The position numbers were made by a program, and so were the translations under genes. The notes beneath the pieces are model-generated. The model did no database searches. It was not told the DNA's origin and was given only the letters and a program-made list of their open reading frames with translations. Positions 33,516-44,900 of a DNA stretch of 64,000 bases are shown in pieces. How positions within the stretch are numbered: the first letter of the stretch is position 1; every line of letters starts with the position of its first letter. The stretch is from Tritrichomonas musculus (Eukaryota > Parabasalia > Tritrichomonadida > Tritrichomonadidae), in contig JAPFFF010000042.1 of NCBI GenBank assembly GCA_039105265.1, positions 248,001 through 312,000 on the forward strand. Direction: 5' to 3'.

Positions 33516-34796
33516 AAGCACCCGTTTTTTAAACATTTTTTTTTTAAAATTAGCTTTTCAAACTCGACATAAGCAATTGTTGAAATAGACTTTAATCAAA
33601 AAAACAAAATTTGGCGCTAAATTTCAAGGAAATTAGTTAAAATAGCGCTAAATTTTCAATTCAAAAAAAAAACTATCATACCAATTTTGAGAGCTGAGAT
33701 TTTAAATTTGAATGATTATACATACGTTTGCTTTCAATTTTTCTATGTATCATAAAATTAAAATATTTCATCATTGAATAATAATTAATGAATAATTTTG
33801 ATATTATTGAAATCAAAAGAGATTGTTATATAATTATATAAATACAATATTCCAATTACTTTCAAAAAGAATTAAATTTAAATAATTTACATTAAATATC
33901 GTTCCAATTTAAATAAATTTTTTAAATTATATCATTAAAGCATATAAATTTTATGATTATTGCATATCTTGAGCAGAAACACAAAAAATGACGAAGTTTT
34001 TATTTTCACAAAAAAAAATTAATGTTGATCTTTTTCATTCATTGTTTCATATTCATTGTGATCTAATTAAGAAATTTTACCAGTTAAATTTTGCAATTGC
34101 AAAATTATATCTGTGATAATTTAGAAAATAAAAAAATCAATGTTTTTTGAATGTGATATCTGATAGAAAAAATGGCATACTGCTGTCAACAATATGGTAT
34201 ATAAAAAAAGTGTGCTCTAAAAATAAGATTTCTTTGCTCCTACTAAGAAAAAAAAAGAATTCAAATTTTTGAGAAAAAAATGTATCTTTAATACTAGTTG
34301 AAACTATCATCAACAAATCAAGTATATACTCATTAAGATATATTCAAGAGGGAAATCCGTAATTACTAATACAAGAGAAGATTTCCAAAAATATTAATTT
34401 TTCGAATTATTTCCAATTTGTTATTTTTCTATAAAAAAGCTTAAAGATTAAAGTTTATTTGAATTGTATTCTATTTGCGCAGCTTAAAATATCTAAATAT
34501 AATTTTATTTGTCATTTTGAAGCCTGTAAAGTTTTCACTTAACTTTTTTCAAAAATAAACGAACATAAACGTACATAAAAAAATAGTCGCTTAACTTTTT
34601 GAATTAAAAAAAAATGTAAAAAAAAAACTATTCAATTTTTTTTATAAAGTATTGAATTATCGCAAACTCATTGAGATTGTGTAAAATACGGGTACTTCCT
34701 CCATTACTCCAATGCTTTTTCGTTTGGCGTGTCGGAAAAATGGAGGAAGTGGCATTGGAGGTATCCTTAGATTGCATCAAGGTCTCCAGTGGTTAA
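33516..34796. other. AT-rich intergenic, no gene seen
   Basis: Beyond the end of the large inverted repeat. Noted: two AGCGCTAAATTT/TGGCGCTAAATTTC-like motifs near 33610-33655, and an imperfect inverted repeat at about 34690-34765 (ACTTCCTCCATTACTCCAATG against ATGGAGGAAGTGGCATTGGAG). No coding signal. Confidence 0.5.
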
Positions 34797-35560
34797 TTAA
34801 TTCTCAAAGAATCTTGCACCAATTGTTGAAACATTTTCATCTGGGAAGTTCTTGACGCCAATATTAAGATAACAATTTTGATATACTGGATTCTCGAAAA
34901 CAGTCAAATCATTATGATGATTTGGAAAAATAATTGACATTGTTGTAACATTAATTAATGGAATATTCAATGTTGATTTAATTCCATTTGCTGCAGGAGC
35001 AATTGGAAATGAATGGTAATCAACTTTCTGGGATGGGATTATAATTCCTTCACGGAGAATATTTTCAATTCCTCTTCTAGTAGATTCACATACACCATAA
35101 CCTTGCATATTTGATTTACATAATGTGATTGTCATTCTGTTTACAGTTAATGTAGCTTTCTGTGTTGAATATGTTTCTTTGTGAAGTTGAGATTTAGCAT
35201 CATGAATTGATTGAAGTGTCTGTTTAGTAGAAACAACAGGTGTTTTAACAATTTGCCAAGCATAATATCTTCCATTCTTGTCAGAATGATTTAATGGAGG
35301 TAATGTTACAGCAGGATTATGAACACAAATTTCTTCATAAGTTGCACCTGGTTGTAATCCAAATTCTTCAAATTCTTCCTTCGTATAACTAAAATTAAAT
35401 TCCAAATCTGTAAGAATATCAGAATATCCAGTACTTCCATCATCGTTATCCCATTGTTCACCAATTCGATATTGAATCTTGTATTTAACAGGTGTTGGAG
35501 TTGGTTCAGGAGATGTTTCAGGAGATTGTTCGGGAGATGGGTCTGGAATAAAAAGCGCTT
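34797..35560 (-). pseudogene. Fossil fragment of a Polinton-type major capsid gene
   Basis: The minus frame is open from about 35560 to the stop at 34797. It begins with a Pro/Ser/Glu-rich stretch and continues with LEFNFSYTKEEFEEFGLQPG. The C-terminal half has the look of a double-jelly-roll capsid protein (SIIFPNHHNDLTVFENP, then alternating hydrophobic strands ending STIGARFFEN). I infer the family from this pattern; a family search would settle it. No start codon is seen in the open stretch (the first listed start is TTG at 35405) and no other Polinton gene adjoins it, so it is a broken relic rather than a working gene. Confidence 0.5.
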
Positions 35561-35756
35561 AGAATGATTGAGAGAACAAGTAAATAACGTTGAAATTGCT
35601 CTTGTGCTCTGCGGGGACTTGATTATTGAGATGTTGAAATTAAGGTTGAAAGGTTGAAAATTATGAAGAATGAGCGGTTTAGAATGATTGAGAGAACAAG
35701 TAAATAACGTTGAAATTGTCCTTGTGCCCAGCGGGGACTTGATTATTGAGATAAAA
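35558..35756. repeat. Two tandem copies of a ~113-bp repeat
   Basis: TTAGAATGATTGAGAGAACA occurs at about 35561 and 35679. Each copy runs through AAATAACGTTGAAATTG and GCGGGGACTTGATTATTGAG. The second copy ends in AAAAGGGATCC...GGCGGTTATGG, which resembles the start of the dispersed repeat at 36718. Confidence 0.75.
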
Positions 35757-36717
35757 GGGATCCGAAATCGGCGGTTATGGAAAATCGAATTCTTCAATAT
35801 AACTTATATTAATAAGAATACTATTTAATATTTAATAAAATTTATTTGGTAAAAACATAATCGAATGTAGGGGTTTTGAGATATAAAAATCTTAAGAAAA
35901 AGTTTCTCATTTGAAAGCTTATTCGGTTGTATCAATTCAAATCATCTTCGCAAATTGAGAGGCTCTCTGCGAAAATACATTTATCTTTTTTAATTTTTTA
36001 AAAAACTGATTTTGGAACATTTTTATAAATATAATTATATATATATATATATATTAAGTTATATCTTAAAATTAAAAAATAAATATGAAAATTAATTAAA
36101 ATATACATAATTATAATTAAATAAAATTGAATAATACTTTTCAAACAATATTTCATATTTAAAATATATATTTATCTTCAGATATATAGCACATAATAAA
36201 ATATTTTTATATATAATAGATATATATTAAAGTATTCTATTTAATTATTAATATGACTTAATAACTCTTTTCTTTTAAATAGATTCATATCCTTTTCTTC
36301 TTTTCTTTTGAAAAGTTTTTTTTCTCAAAAATATTTGTATGATCATTCAAATTCAAATTTAAATAATAAAATCATGATTTTTGAAATAACTCTGCATTCA
36401 TTTATTTTGAATTTTTAATATATGGTTTGATGCTAATAAATGATTAAAATTATAAATGATATAAAATTTTCATCATTCGTTAAAATCTTAAAAAATAAAA
36501 TTTTATTTTTTTCCTCTAAAATATATAACTTTAATAATATTTTAATTAATATATTTAATTTATATATAATATGTTTGAATTATTTTAACTTAAAATATTT
36601 TATTAAATAAAATACATTTTAAGATAAGCTTATTTTTAAATCAGAAAAAAATTGTGAGGGCCGTTCCCATTTATTGAGATATTGAAATTGAGTTTGAAAA
36701 GTTGAAAATTATAGAGG

Positions 36718-36967
36718 TCAAAAGGGTTCGACCTTTGGCGGTTATCAAATTTTAAAATTATAAAAAATTATTAATAAATAATATTGGCATTATCAATAAC
36801 ATGATGCAATTTTAAATATGAAGCCGATTCTATTATCCAAAATAGAGATATTTCACTAAAAAAATAAAAACAGAAAAAGTTTAACTTTTGAAAGGGGAAA
36901 ATATTTTTGAGTTCTTATCTAATTTCCACCATTCAAAGAGATTTTGGGAATTTGTAGATATCCAAAT
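36718..36967 (+). repeat. Dispersed ~250-bp repeat, copy 1
   Basis: AAAAGGGTTCGACCTTTGGCGGTTAT and about 220 bp after it recur almost unchanged at 63378-63626 in the same orientation. A diverged relative starts near 35734 and a further trace (AGAGTCGACCCC) near 37657, so this area is a series of roughly 1-kb related units. The nature of the repeat is unknown. Confidence 0.8.
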
Positions 36968-38050
36968 ATATAAATATTTTCTAACATTTATGTCATATAT
37001 TCTTTTTTTATATTTTATTTTACATCTTTTAAATTAATTAAAAAGTAATTAATTAAATATCATGTAAGATAAATTTATTTATGAAAAATAAAATTGAATT
37101 AATACGTTATTATAATTAATTCTCAATTGTGATATACATATAAACTGAGTAAAAATGTAAATTAATATTTTATAATAATATATATATAATTTATATTATA
37201 TATAATAAATATATTATCATTAATATGATGATATAAATAATATATTATCCAAATAATAAGTATTTGTTAATAAATATAATATATTTTCAAAATTCAGATA
37301 TTATCAAAATAATTTTTTCAAAAACTAGCATTTTATTCAATTATTAATTCAAAATTTTTATTTATAAAAAACAATAATTTCTTGAATATCAATAATATAA
37401 TTTGTTATAAATTATTATTATATTTCAAGTTATATATAAATAATGTAAATAATAAATCATTTAAGAAAAAGCTTCAAATATCATAATAAAAACACTTATT
37501 TTAATGATTAATAGAATAAATAGCAAATATTTTGTTTTATAAGATATATTAAATTAATATAGATTTTATCAGATATTGATTTAAGAATTTATTAAATAGA
37601 AAGAATATTTAATTTTTAAGATATTATTATTTTTCAATCAAAAAAAATTTGAGAGAGTCGACCCCTTTTTAGAGGTCGTTCAACTTATAAAAAGTAATTC
37701 AAAAACAGATTATTTTTTAGTATGTTATTATATGATATATAAATTTAAAGAGAGAATAATATTTAAAAAATATTTCCCACTGATTTTTAGATATTTTAAT
37801 TTTTAATAATTCAATGAAAAGCAATAAAGAGGTGCGAGAACTTGGAAATATGATTAAAATGCCTGATTCCTATATATATATATCCTCACCTAATATCATA
37901 TGTTATACATTATTTTTATAAATATTTATTCGATAGGAGATAAAATATTGTATTTTATAATATTCAATGAAATTGATGTAAACCATTCAATTTATTATGA
38001 ATTAATTTTTATTGATATTAAAGATAATTGTAATATTAAATTTATTTAAA

Positions 38051-38440
38051 TTAATTATTTGTGTTTTTTGATCCATTTTTCAATATTAATCTGTCCAATT
38101 TTAAATTTTTTTTCAAATAATCTGGAAAATCTTCATCATTCATGTTATCTTCCTTAAAATGAGCATCAATTAGATTATTATTTTTAATAAAAAATATAAA
38201 ATCATCTTCAATTTGTAAAGAATTTAATTCTTTTTCTGTCATTTTTGAAATTTGATGAAGTTTCTTGATATTATCTAGTCTATCCTTCTTTCTACACTTC
38301 ATTTTTATTCTAATTTTCTTTGTTTTGTCATCTGATAAATTTATATATCTAGCAATTATATTACTACCTGATAGAGATGATGATTTTGTGATTTGTTCTT
38401 TCCAATCACCGGTTTTATAATAGGGGAACCATGAACGTTT
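38051..38440 (-). CDS. Unrecognised gene fragment inside the 14.57-kb unit
   Basis: A minus frame is open from about 38420 down to TAA at 38051; the first ATG is at 38302, giving 83 residues (MKCRKKDRLDNIKKLHQISK...). Upstream of that ATG the same frame still looks protein-like (YKTGDWKEQITKSSSLSGSN), so this is probably the C-terminal part of a longer gene. It is Lys/Asp-rich and I do not recognise it. It lies between the left end of the unit and the Polinton block, so it may be a remnant of the carrier's own gene. Confidence 0.4.
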   Translation of the reverse strand, partial: KRSWFPYYKTGDWKEQITKSSSLSGSNIIARYINLSDDKTKKIRIKMKCRKKDRLDNIKKLHQISKMTEKELNSLQIEDDFIFFIKNNNLIDAHFKEDNMNDEDFPDYLKKNLKLDRLILKNGSKNTNN

Positions 38441-39083
38441 TCATAAGTTCTTATTTATGAGTTTTACTTCAAATAATAGAGGCCAAAATTTAAATGTATT
38501 TAATATTGGTGATTTTCAAGTTTGATTAAAAAGCTTTTTTAAAAGGCATTCTAACATTATGTATATACCATAAATATGTGACAAATTCAGCATTTATTTA
38601 AAAGTAATTAACATATGATGATGATATTCAATTTATTTGATTTCATGAAGACTAGAATTAAAAATACTTTTATTAAATATACCAGACAATAAAAAATTTT
38701 ATAATCATTTCCAAGAAAAATATAATAAAAATATCATTTTTAATATATATATATTTTTGAACGATATTGAATGCTTATAAGAATAATTTTGATTGTACTT
38801 ATAGAAATATTTGTATAAACTATCAAATTTTCAAAAAAAAAATTGGTCAAATTTTATTTTAAATATATCTTAAAATTCATCCCTAAAAAGTTTTTACAAA
38901 GTTTTATATAAGCATTAGATTATATAATTATTATTTTAGAATAGTTCTAGCATAAAAGATAGGGCCATTTTTTCTGTGGGATTTTCAAAACTTAAAATGC
39001 AATTTTATCAGTAGTTTTCATATTTAATTCTAGTTTTCCTGTGAAAATATATTTTTTAAATAAATATACATATTAGTATATCA
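38441..39083. other. AT-rich stretch, no gene seen
   Basis: Lies between the gene fragment at 38051-38440 and the first Polinton frame. There are no paired repeats I could identify, so the left edge of the Polinton block is not resolved. Confidence 0.4.
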
Positions 39084-39179
39084 TCAAATTCCAGTATTGG
39101 TGATTTCAGCATTAGCACTTTTTATATCATTCTTTTGCTGTTTTTGGTATTCTTTGAAGTCTTTTGCGGTAGACGACAT
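39084..39179 (-). CDS. Very short Polinton-side ORF (31 aa)
   Basis: ATG at 39179 reads MSSTAKDFKEYQKQQKNDIK and stops at 39084. It is divergent from the 88-residue ORF, with 57 bp between start codons. The Lys/Gln-rich composition resembles the neighbouring Polinton proteins. It may be only the beginning of what was once a longer gene. Low confidence. Confidence 0.3.
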   Translation of the reverse strand: MSSTAKDFKEYQKQQKNDIKSANAEITNTGI

Positions 39180-39236
39180 TTTAAAAAATGAAGTGATTTT
39201 GAAAAAATAATTCAATTTTTTATCTCCAATGAAATC

Positions 39237-39503
39237 ATGAGCCAAAATTTAGATTTAGGTGAGTTCAAAGAAACAGCCATTATCAAAAAACTCAAGAAGT
39301 CGAAAAGCAAAGAGAATCTTCAGAGTGTCGAAAAAAGAGGAAGGAAACCAAAATATGCAACAGTTGAAGAAAGAAATGAAGCACGTAAGAAACAACAAAA
39401 GGCATATCGTGAAAGAAAGAAAAAAGAAGTACAAAGTATGAAGGAAAAAATAAAAGAATATGAAAATAAAGAGGTATCACATGAGGAAAAAGGTAGCTTA
39501 TGA
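39237..39503 (+). CDS. Small basic Polinton protein (88 aa)
   Basis: Starts at ATG 39237. The middle carries KRGRKPKYATVEERNEARKK, an AT-hook-like RGRKPKY core followed by a Lys/Arg-rich helix, the type of short basic protein seen in Polintons and virophage-like elements; DNA binding or a leucine-zipper-like helix is inferred. The last residues run into the GAGGAAAAAGGTAGCTTAT tandem repeat, which supplies the stop. It converges with the 141-residue gene beyond the arrays. Confidence 0.6.
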   Translation: MSQNLDLGEFKETAIIKKLKKSKSKENLQSVEKRGRKPKYATVEERNEARKKQQKAYRERKKKEVQSMKEKIKEYENKEVSHEEKGSL

Positions 39504-39890
39504 GGAAAAAGGTAGCTTATGAGGAAAAAGGTAGCTTATGAGGAAAAAGGTAGCTTATGAGGAAAAAGGTAGCTTATGAGGAAAAACAAGTACCTCGAAA
39601 AAAAACAAGTACCTCGAAAAAAAACAAGTACCTCGAAAAAAAACAAGTACCTCGAAAAAAAAACAAGTACCTCGAAAAAAAACAAGTACCTCGAAAAAAA
39701 AAACAAGTAAAAAAAAACAAGTACCTCGAAAAAAAAACAAGTAGCTAAAAAAAAAAACAAGTACCTCGAAAAAAAAACAAGTAGCTAAAAAAAAAAAAAC
39801 AAGTACCTCGAAAAAAAACAAGTACCTCTAAAAAAAAACAAGTACCTCGAAAAAAACAAGTACCTCGTAAAAAAAACAAGTAGTTAAAAA
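39474..39890. repeat. Two tandem arrays between convergent Polinton genes
   Basis: First about five copies of an 18-bp unit (GAGGAAAAAGGTAGCTTAT, 39479-39590). Then about 14 copies of a 17-21 bp unit, ACAAGTACCTCGAAAAAAA, in which the A-run length varies and a few copies read AAGTAGCTAAAAAA (39585-39890). The frames listed across it are by-products. It separates the 3' ends of the 88- and 141-residue genes. ACAAGTAG/AAAAAACAAGTAG recurs in the array at the other side of the block (51480-51760). Confidence 0.85.
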
Positions 39891-39898
39891 ATTTTTAG

Positions 39899-40324
39899 TT
39901 ATTCATTTTTCTTGTAGTACATTGTGATGAACTTCTTGTTTCTTTTCACTTTCTTATGTGTAAAGTGTCTCTTTGTTCCATCGAGATGCCCGAAACCAAG
40001 TCGAGTAATAGGTAGTTCATGACCAAAGAACATGTTGTACAAGTTAACAATGTCTCTTGCAGGATAACAATCTTTCTCGAGGTTGTCAAACCATTCATCG
40101 TACCTCTTTTTTTGTTTTGCTCGAAGTCGATGTGCATCATTTTCAAGAGCATGAGCATAATTTTCACACATCGTTCTTAAATTTGATGTATCATCTTCAA
40201 CTTTTAGTTGAGATATTTTTTTCGACATGTTTATATTTATTTTGTAGTCGAATGAATCACAACCTTTAGGAGGTGTTTGTTTTTGTAAAATATCTTCTAT
40301 TTTATCTTCTTCTTCATTCATCAT
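39899..40324 (-). CDS. Polinton-associated charged protein (141 aa), unknown
   Basis: Starts at ATG 40324 (MMNEEEDKIEDILQKQ). Acidic N-terminus; a helical middle NYAHALENDAHRLRAKQKKR; a basic C-terminus THKKVKRNKKFITMYYKKNE. No recognised domain. It is divergent from the 471-residue gene, whose ATG is 192 bp away, so the two probably share an upstream region. Placement inside the Polinton block is the only hint of role. Confidence 0.6.
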   Translation of the reverse strand: MMNEEEDKIEDILQKQTPPKGCDSFDYKININMSKKISQLKVEDDTSNLRTMCENYAHALENDAHRLRAKQKKRYDEWFDNLEKDCYPARDIVNLYNMFFGHELPITRLGFGHLDGTKRHFTHKKVKRNKKFITMYYKKNE

Positions 40325-40516
40325 TAATAAAATAATAGTGATATTAATAAATATATTTTTTTAAAATTTCAATATATTTTATTTTTTTTTAATTCAATTT
40401 TTGAATTTTTATAGTGTATTTAACTTTTTCAAAGAAAAATATCCACCTTCGAGTTTTTCTACGAAATTTAAAATTTAGTGATATCAACAAGAAAATTAAT
40501 CATTTTTATACTTGTA

Positions 40517-41932
40517 ATGTCATACAACTACAGCTCAGACAGCGATGTTAGTCTATTTGACTCGATCGAGCAATTGGGTCAACAAGCTCCACCATCAGAT
40601 CCGCCATCAGCTCCACCCGCAGACGATTGGTTCAAGAACATGACCCCAGAACAACTCGAATCAATGAAGCAGTACATCATGAAGCAGCAAGAAGAAGCAG
40701 CTAGATTAAAGAAGCAGCAAGAAGAAGATGAAGCAAGAAGGAAGAAGAAGCAGCAACAAGAAGAAGAAGAAAGGAAGAAGCAGCAACAAGAAGAAGAAGA
40801 AGCAAGAAGAAGGAAGAAGCAGCAACAAGAAGAAGAAGAAGAAAGGAAGAAGCAGCAACAAGAAGAAGAAGCAGCAACAAGAAGGAAGAAGCAGCAACAA
40901 GAAGAAGAAGAAGCATTAGCAAGATTGAAGCAAGAAGACGATGCAAGAAGGAAGAAGCAGCAGTACGTGCCATTTTCGAGTAAAGTATTTCCACCACCTC
41001 GATATCATCCACTCCTTCCTCCTACACCAAATACATTACCAAAAATACCACCACCACCTCCAAGACTTGGTCCTATATCCAGACCATCTGGATTTACAGA
41101 ACCGCAGAAGACAAGTACTAATCCGAAGGAAGAAACAAAAATCGAAGATGTTGTTGAAGAACCATCACCAGCTCGCAAAGAACCATACAAGCCACCGAAA
41201 AGTGTTCATGAAATGAAATCCAATAGTGATTATAAGGAGGATAATGTTCGTCCATTCGACTTTCGAGAAGAAATGGAACGATTAATAGAAGAAAATGAAA
41301 ACTTGAAAGACCGATTAACGAAGTTGGAGGAGAAAATGACTGGTGTAGAATTTCACATTGAAGACATCAATCACAATGCTGAAGAACTCAGGAAAGACAT
41401 TGATAATAGCGACGAATACGCACTCGAGCTGATGAAATTGGAACTTACTCCAAAAAAGGTGGCGAAGTACATTAACAAAATTCACGATCTGAAGAAGGAC
41501 GTGGCGGATCTGAAAAATGCTCAACAAGCTGGTCCTCCAACAACTGATTCATTTGCAGAGAAGTATGTAAGAACTCAATTGATGGACAACGAACTAGACC
41601 ATCTTCGATACATGTTTGACACCATTCCCCAGACTTCTACAGCTGAACAAACATCATTGTTCAAGACATATGGATGGAAGTTGTCCAATTGCATTTATCA
41701 TCTTCGACCATACTTATCACCAGAAGAGAAAGAGAAGTTGGACAATTCATGCGACTTCGTTAAAAAAGACAGGAGGCAATCACCGAAACAAGTGATGAAG
41801 AACATCAAAACCTTCAATGAAGGTATGATAAAGAACCAATATCAACAAAAATCTGATATGAAGTCGAAAGGAAATGAATTCCAATATAATTTTCCACATC
41901 TAGATGATGATGATAATGGATATCCTCAATAA
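40517..41932 (+). CDS. Polinton coiled-coil protein with Glu/Lys/Gln repeat (471 aa)
   Basis: I choose ATG 40517 (MSYNYSSDSDVSLFDSIEQL); the frame is open further upstream only through non-ATG codons. Order: acidic Ser-rich start; Pro-rich PPSDPPSAPPADDWF; a KKQQQEEEE-type repeat at about residues 65-155 that is also a DNA tandem repeat; a Pro-rich stretch (PPPPPRLGPISRP); a coiled coil at about 265-345 (EEMERLIEENENLKDRLTKL); and a mostly helical C-terminus. Stops 67 bp before the PolB ATG in the same direction. I do not recognise the family; a scaffold or core protein is possible. Confidence 0.65.
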   Translation: MSYNYSSDSDVSLFDSIEQLGQQAPPSDPPSAPPADDWFKNMTPEQLESMKQYIMKQQEEAARLKKQQEEDEARRKKKQQQEEEERKKQQQEEEEARRRKKQQQEEEEERKKQQQEEEAATRRKKQQQEEEEALARLKQEDDARRKKQQYVPFSSKVFPPPRYHPLLPPTPNTLPKIPPPPPRLGPISRPSGFTEPQKTSTNPKEETKIEDVVEEPSPARKEPYKPPKSVHEMKSNSDYKEDNVRPFDFREEMERLIEENENLKDRLTKLEEKMTGVEFHIEDINHNAEELRKDIDNSDEYALELMKLELTPKKVAKYINKIHDLKKDVADLKNAQQAGPPTTDSFAEKYVRTQLMDNELDHLRYMFDTIPQTSTAEQTSLFKTYGWKLSNCIYHLRPYLSPEEKEKLDNSCDFVKKDRRQSPKQVMKNIKTFNEGMIKNQYQQKSDMKSKGNEFQYNFPHLDDDDNGYPQ

Positions 41933-41999
41933 ACAATTAATTTTTTAACTTTTTCTTTTGTTTTTATTTTTATCGTTTCACTTTTATTTTGTGTTAAAC

Positions 42000-44900
42000 A
42001 TGAACAAGGACATTGAAGATGATTTTTTAGATGCTATTGGAGATGTCTATGCTGATACCAAATCACAGTTTCGTCGTGAATATAATCGACGTGCTAAACA
42101 ATATAAAAAGAACGACAAGTTTAAAGAAGAAATGAGGAAGCTCATGATTCCAGCAGGACAAGGTATTGGTTTTGCAACAGACATCAACCAAGATGAAGAT
42201 AAGAGGTATGCGTTTACTGAAACACTTAGACAGATTTATAAAATGAAACATGTTGGAAGACCTATTGTAAAAGCAATAGCACTTGATGGAACTCACAAGT
42301 ACTTCACACTCAGTGATAAGCACAACATCGAAAGTACACTCGGACATATAACAGGAGAACTTGATTTAAGTGAAGACCAATCAGATACAAATCCATACAT
42401 CTCAAACATGTTCATTCCTGTTCGATATGAGGTACAATTTATTGACATGAATAAAACAAATGATGGTGTTCATTTTCGAACCAAGATGCAAGATATGGAT
42501 ACTCATGAAATCTATGATGATGAAGTCGAAATTGATGAAGACTATCGAAATACACCAGAAGGAAGTTTTTTTCCATACATCAATCGTTCTCCAATAGACC
42601 TATCAGCATATCAAATCTTTCATGAAGTAAGGAAAGAGAACTACAGAGATAATTGTTTTGTATATGCTTGTATACAATCAGGTGTGTTCACTGATGATGA
42701 AATAGATGACCTACGATTTTTTGTTCAAACAAGAACCATACCTAATAACAAGATAATTGATGTTGCTCAAAAGTTCAAGTGCAATTTTAGCATCATTAGA
42801 GTTGTTGAACAACCTGATAAATACAAGTATGAAACAAGAATCAACACCAGAAAGAAAAAATGGTCTGTTGATTTTAAAAGAGAAGTTAAACTGATATTGT
42901 TCAAAGACCATTATATGCTCAACAGGAAAATACCTTGTACATTATTCTACCTTCAACACTATGAAGAACTTGATAAAACATTTGCACATATGCCTTTTGA
43001 AAAAAGATGTAAGATACAAAGATTGCATGATAATGGAAAGACTGTCAAAGACTATAATCATGAAGGAATCAAACCAATAACCTTTTTCCAAAAGATGTTT
43101 GAACTACATCTATTCGAAGAAATAAAAGCATGTGAATTGGATATAATCAACACAACTGAATATGACCATGTGAAAGATTATGTAAGTCTCGAATATAATG
43201 CAGAACAATGTACAAGACTCATTGATAATAACAAGAAGAAACAAAATACATGGTCAAGGATTTATTATAGCGACTTCGAAACAAACTCTACAGTCAGTCC
43301 ACATATACCATATCTCAATTGTACTATCTTTCGAGATGGTGCCAACATACATAAAATATCTATTCAAGGTGAAGATTGTGGACAGAAGCTCTTGAATTAT
43401 TTATGGAGTGGTTCATTAACATATTTTCACAACCTCAAGTATGATGCATGCTTTTTCATTAACACACCTGGATGGGATACACAGATAACAGAACGAAGTG
43501 GTACTGTACTTCAAATCATCATGACATTATTCGAAGAAGGTACAAGGAAAGTCAAAAAAAGATTAACATTCAGGAACTCATACAGTATAATACCACAAGC
43601 ATTAAGTAAATTTGCTACAATGTTCAACCTCAATGTTCACAAGGAAGTCATGGCATATAAGCTATATACACAAGAGAACATACAAAGAAGAATTGTTGAT
43701 GCTACTGAGTTCCAACAGCAATACATCGATGAAAACCAAGACAAGTTATCGAAAGAACAACTTGATGCAAACTGCAAGCAGATTATCGAAAATGCAAAAA
43801 TAGCAAATTGTTATAATGATGGCAAAATCGACATCATTAAATATGCCATCTTCTATTGTTTCAAGGATTGTATTGTTTTGATGAAGGGAATGGAAAAATT
43901 TAATAGAGACCTCGGAGAAGTCTTTAAAGAAACAAAGACAGATATGTATGGTGTTCATGATTTTATATCTATCAGTGCTATTGGATATTGCTTTGCAAAA
44001 AAATATGGTTGTTTTGATGGATGTTATGAATTATCAGGTAAGTGTCAAGACTTCATTCAACGATGTGTTTCAGGTGGACGAACAATGACAGCAGGTAATG
44101 AAAAGCAATACATCGAAGGAAGGATACAAGACTTTGATGCAGTTAGCTTATATCCATCTGCAATGTATGTCATGGATGGTATACCAAAAGGAAGACCTAA
44201 AGTAATACCACAAGGTACTACCCATGAACAACTTATGCAATATGATACATTCTTTATCGAAGTCAACATCAAGAAACTCGAATGTAAATCAAAAGAGCCA
44301 TATAAATTTGGACAAGTATTTACAAGGAATGAATCAGGTAGTAAAATATTCGGTAATTTCCTTGTTGACCATTATTATATCGATAAAGTAGGTCTTATGG
44401 ACTTGTTCGAATTTTATGATGTTGAATATGAGTTAATACGTGGCTATTACTTTGATGAAGGATTTAACAAGAAAATCAATGAGTTCATTGAGAAGCTCTT
44501 TAATCTCAGGGCAAGTTATAAAAAGCAAAAGAACCCTCTTGAACAAACAATAAAGCTCCTCCTCAACTCCATATATGGCAAGTCAATATTAAAAGCAACT
44601 AAGACTGAAACAAAGACAGTACCAAAAAGCCAACTATACAAGTATCTCTGGCGGAACTACAACTTTGTCAAGGAGGTTGTTGAAGATGTTAATATTGATA
44701 AGTGCTATGTCAAGAAGTTGAAACCAATTAATGACCATTTCAACCTACCTCAATTTGGTGCAAGCGTTCTCTCTTGGAGTAAGCACTTAATGAACAGGGT
44801 TATGGCTACAGCTGAGCAAGCAGGTATACCTATCTACTACCAAGACACAGATTCTTGTCACGTTATGGAAAATGACGTGCCAAAGATAGCTGACTTATTC

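Noticed and set aside
39536-39821. Phe-rich ORFs opposite the AAGTACCTCG array
   Set aside because: They are by-products of a short A-rich tandem repeat, in several frames at once.
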